Assembly: GCA_020062665.1 (NCBI GenBank)
Contig: JAGUVW010000061.1
Location: forward strand, 67,065-131,064
DNA: 64,000 bases
Direction of reading: 5' to 3'
DNA from: Pseudomonadales bacterium
Lineage (GTDB): Bacteria; Pseudomonadota; Gammaproteobacteria; Pseudomonadales; Ketobacteraceae
Positions 62,301 through 64,000 of this stretch are shown here, one piece after another (position 1 is the stretch's first letter; the number at the start of each line of letters is the position of its first letter). The notes below the pieces were generated by a model. That model saw only the letters and a list, made by a program, of their open reading frames with translations, was not told where the DNA came from and did not search any database. Made by a program: the position numbers and the translations under genes.

Positions 62301-64000
62301 CTGCAGTAGAAAAATATGCTGACTCTACCGCGGTGGTTTGTGGCGATCTCAGCTACACCTACTCGCAGCTGAATCAGCTGGCAAATCGTCTGGCGCGCAG
62401 GTTGAATGCCGAGGGCGTTGGCAGGGGCAGCAAGGTTGCCATCGTAATGGGGCGCACCATTGATCTATGGGTTGCAATCTGGGGGATACTCAAATCGGGC
62501 GCGGCCTATGTGCCGGTGGAAATCAGTTATCCACGGGATCGCATTGATTACATCATCGAGGATTGCGGCGCCACGCATGTGATCGCAGAGCGTTGTACGT
62601 CACATCTGGTGGATTCATTCGCCGGTGTTGTGCTGCTGGCGGATGACTTTGCGGAAGCCTTGCAGTCCTTTGGTGAGCAGAATCTGGAGCGCACGCCGGG
62701 TGATGATGATCTTTTCTATGTGATCTATACCTCCGGCTCGACGGGCAAGCCGAAAGGGGCGGGCGTTTATCATCGGGGTGAGGTCAACCTTCAGCACTGG
62801 TATCTTCAGGACTATGGTATGTCGGCCGACGACAGTGCCTATGTGATCAGTGCGCTGGGATTCGACCTGACGCAGAAGAACCTGTTTGCCATGTTGCTGA
62901 CAGGTGGAACCGTGGTGTTGCCGTCCCACGAAGGCTACGATGCCGAGCTGTTCCTGCGTGAGATTGAGTCCAACCAGATTACCGTCATCAATTGTGCGCC
63001 CAGTGCGTTCTATCCGCTGGTGCAGCAAGCGCAGTCGCAGCAGTATTCTTCGCTCGCAAGTTTGCGTTATGTGTTTCTGGGCGGCGAGCCCATTCGTGGT
63101 TCTGCGCTGGAATCCTGGATTCGGTCGCCGTCCTGTTCGGCGCGCGTCATCAACAGCTACGGCCCAACGGAGTGCACCGATGTGGTGTCGGCATTCCAGT
63201 TGGATGATTTCAGCCAGAATGCGTTGATCCCCATCGGCAAACCCATCTGCAATACCGAACTGTGGGTGTTGAATCAGGATCTGAAGCCGCTGCCCGCCGG
63301 ACTTGTGGGCGAGATCTGTGTGACTGGTATCGGCGTTGGTGCCGGTTATCTGAATCGTGATGATTTGACAGAAGAAGTGTTCGTCAAAAATCCGTTCGGT
63401 GAAGGCCGTTTGTATAAAACCGGTGATCTGGGGCGATTCCTGCCGGATGGCAACATTGAGTATATCGGGCGCAAAGATTTTCAGGTCAAGATTCGCGGTC
63501 TGCGAATCGAGCTGGGCGAAATCGAAAGTGCGCTGAAAGCGTTGCCGGCGGTGGATGATGCGCTGGTGATGGTGGTGGATGACAATCTGGTGGCCTATGC
63601 GGTGACGCAGGGTTCGCATACACCGCAGGGATGGCGGGAATCATTGCGGGGTGCTTTGCCAGATTACATGGTGCCTGCGTATCTGGTGGCGCTGTCGCAC
63701 TGGCCGCTGACACCCAATGGCAAGATCGACCGCAAGGCGCTGCCGAAACCGGATCTATCCGAACGCCGTGTTGCATTTGTCGCGCCGAGCAGCGAGATCG
63801 AAATTGCCCTGTCCCAAATCTGGAGCGAAGTGCTGCGCGTCGACGAAGTGGGCATCCACGACAACTTCTTCGAGCTGGGCGGCCATTCGCTTTTGGCGAC
63901 GCAAGTCACCGCACGGGTGCGTAAAAACCTGGGCGTACAACTGCCGATCCGCGACCTGATGAGCCAGCCCACCATTGCGGAACTGGCGCAAAAAATTGCC
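59321..64000 (+). CDS. NRPS5 (partial): TubC-dock-C-C'-A-T- continuing past window
   Basis: The ATG at 59321 opens a frame of 1560 codons to the window end without a stop. Residues 1-52 form a TubC-type docking domain (LLNELRRAGILLSLDGDKL). They are followed by C (HHIISDG at 210), C' (536-965, HHVVMDG at 680), A (core 1136, Asp1182; FDLTQKNLF, INCAPSAFYP, LGGEPIR, NSYGPTEC; pocket D-L-K-N-F-G-S-D-V) and a carrier with Ser1523. It repeats the module type of NRPS3 and of NRPS4 module 1. The gene starts 44 bp after NRPS4 and almost certainly shares its transcript. Further modules or the terminal thioesterase must lie to the right. The C/C' part (about 60300-62200) looks more AT-rich and less repetitive than the NRPS1-3 sequence. 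Confidence 0.93.
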   Translation, partial: MNVLDLLNELRRAGILLSLDGDKLKIKAPPGALTDQIKDRLKSSKEALIEFLRDANREVATDIKVRADRSKPLPLSFTQQGLWVIDQLNPGNLLFAIPVAFKLRGDLKVELLEQAVNAVVQRHESLRTRFLSSDLGEAYVVVDAFTPVALPVSDVELGSQTFDKLILDLLFASRNVPFNLSQGPLYRLALHRVLKDGVATGDWLLEGAIHHIISDGWSMNIFVKEIVIHYAALVGGVPAPMPPLDIQYVDYAAWQQGRLDGDVLRKELDFWLQELSGAPDLLRLPTDFPRNVTGKRQGGKVTTKLDAALGNRFEALCKKFELTPFMGYFAVWALLMARHAKQDDFCIGVPSANRPFPSLENLIGFFANPIAIRNQIDLAYTVQDYLLAVRRRILSVFEHQDVPLQLVLEHLKISRNPHYQPLVQVGFQYQDFSVVVGGGEAEKQLAQQVHQRTNVIFEPVRSESNDVLYDMLASFSPGPDGLVVSIEFNRSLYSEESIRRLVRHCERIVGQMVDSPGGRLDAINLVSDEELRSCFGISIAADVEILPLLPYQSAFVHQSLIRPETGQYFVGSAFEFGRALDPFLLEKAVSVFVSRHAATRTRLVLCDLSWAEFCYQVVDNGKPANIEHADLRGQDLTDEQVSERLRHWCYAPYDLFGDSLVWFQIIRHKDNHVWLGFKSHHVVMDGAAGVVGVRHILEIYHALENGESLPAQHDVFLDYIKQSNGVGDDLDALAFWRATAADCQPLDFSFPRSVAQLSEFQILQHTLPDELTSQLRSFSRKSRVHPSFLLRFVTAWLTRQYCRAESDFVSYEIRGGRDKGHHQGVGLYYKQIPYLMPGRLLSGDASLKDFFEFQREYRDVIERYGDLSLYEQSRLFGSGRLKLMFNYINFFNEFTVGDIGVTPWPYSSRAEGTLQLLVNEVGRTMRLELWFEGHLFAPMRFLERMEYVIRQICSGVERVDQLQVLLPDEQEQLQRWNSNPRPLSHASVVRWFESAVEKYADSTAVVCGDLSYTYSQLNQLANRLARRLNAEGVGRGSKVAIVMGRTIDLWVAIWGILKSGAAYVPVEISYPRDRIDYIIEDCGATHVIAERCTSHLVDSFAGVVLLADDFAEALQSFGEQNLERTPGDDDLFYVIYTSGSTGKPKGAGVYHRGEVNLQHWYLQDYGMSADDSAYVISALGFDLTQKNLFAMLLTGGTVVLPSHEGYDAELFLREIESNQITVINCAPSAFYPLVQQAQSQQYSSLASLRYVFLGGEPIRGSALESWIRSPSCSARVINSYGPTECTDVVSAFQLDDFSQNALIPIGKPICNTELWVLNQDLKPLPAGLVGEICVTGIGVGAGYLNRDDLTEEVFVKNPFGEGRLYKTGDLGRFLPDGNIEYIGRKDFQVKIRGLRIELGEIESALKALPAVDDALVMVVDDNLVAYAVTQGSHTPQGWRESLRGALPDYMVPAYLVALSHWPLTPNGKIDRKALPKPDLSERRVAFVAPSSEIEIALSQIWSEVLRVDEVGIHDNFFELGGHSLLATQVTARVRKNLGVQLPIRDLMSQPTIAELAQKIA
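60926..62215 (+). other. C' domain (NRPS5 module 1)
   Basis: About 430 residues between C and A of NRPS5, opening ILPLLPYQSAFVHQSL. The motif HHVVMDG at residue 680 is intact, followed later by GLYYKQIPYLMP and LKLMFNYINFF. These last two motifs are shared in form with C' domain 2 of NRPS3 (FGNYFQVLPVV, LHFMFNYYNF), supporting one common C' family. Confidence 0.72.

Noticed and set aside
15695..64000. Terminal thioesterase or reductase domain
   Set aside because: Searched by eye for a GxSxG-type thioesterase after the last carrier of each protein. NRPS1-4 all end in docking tails and NRPS5 is cut by the window, so none is claimed.

Overview
The window comes from a GC-rich gammaproteobacterium. 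The housekeeping and lipid genes (electron-transfer flavoprotein, FadL-type porin, MaoC hydratase, GMC oxidoreductase, OlsB-like acyltransferase, poly-glycine lipoprotein) suggest a marine, lipid- or hydrocarbon-using lineage of the Alcanivorax/Ketobacter/Marinobacter kind. That placement is inference; no rRNA or marker gene is present.

Positions 1-15,164 are an ordinary chromosomal neighbourhood. In order: an OlsB-like acyltransferase cut by the window edge (-), a periplasmic chalcone-isomerase-like protein (-), etfB-etfA (+) with a clear terminator, an outer-membrane beta-barrel protein (+), a YdcH/DUF465 protein (-), a Tat-signal small subunit overlapping a GMC oxidoreductase (+), a TatD-family hydrolase (+), an 83-aa conserved small protein (+), a MaoC hydratase (+), a large poly-Gly lipoprotein (-), a FadL-like transporter (-) and a TolC-family outer-membrane protein (-).

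Positions 15,695-64,000 are almost entirely a giant nonribosomal peptide synthetase (NRPS) locus, transcribed rightwards and running off the window. Five synthetases are visible. NRPS1: FAAL-ACP, C-A-T, C-A-T. NRPS2: C-A-T-E, C-A-T-E, C-A-T. NRPS3: dock, C-C'-A-T, C-C'-A-T. NRPS4: dock, C-C'-A-T, C-A-T, C-A-T. NRPS5 (partial): dock, C-C'-A-T. Eleven elongation modules are complete and no thioesterase is seen. A membrane diguanylate cyclase gene lies between NRPS3 and NRPS4. The FAAL start implies a lipopeptide. Reading adenylation pockets by eye, the chain is approximately fatty acyl-Ala-Thr-D-Val-D-(hydrophobic)-Ile/Val-X-X-X-Gly-Z-X-.

The most unusual feature is the recurring X module. Four times, in three proteins, a normal C domain is followed without an intervening carrier protein by a second condensation-fold domain (C'). 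Each time an adenylation domain with the same odd pocket, D-L-K-N-[V/F]-G-S-D-V, comes next. The C' catalytic motif varies: intact in two copies, Asn-His in one, and lacking both histidines in one. This looks like a dedicated accessory unit tied to one non-standard building block. The divergent TolC-family gene is a candidate exporter component.
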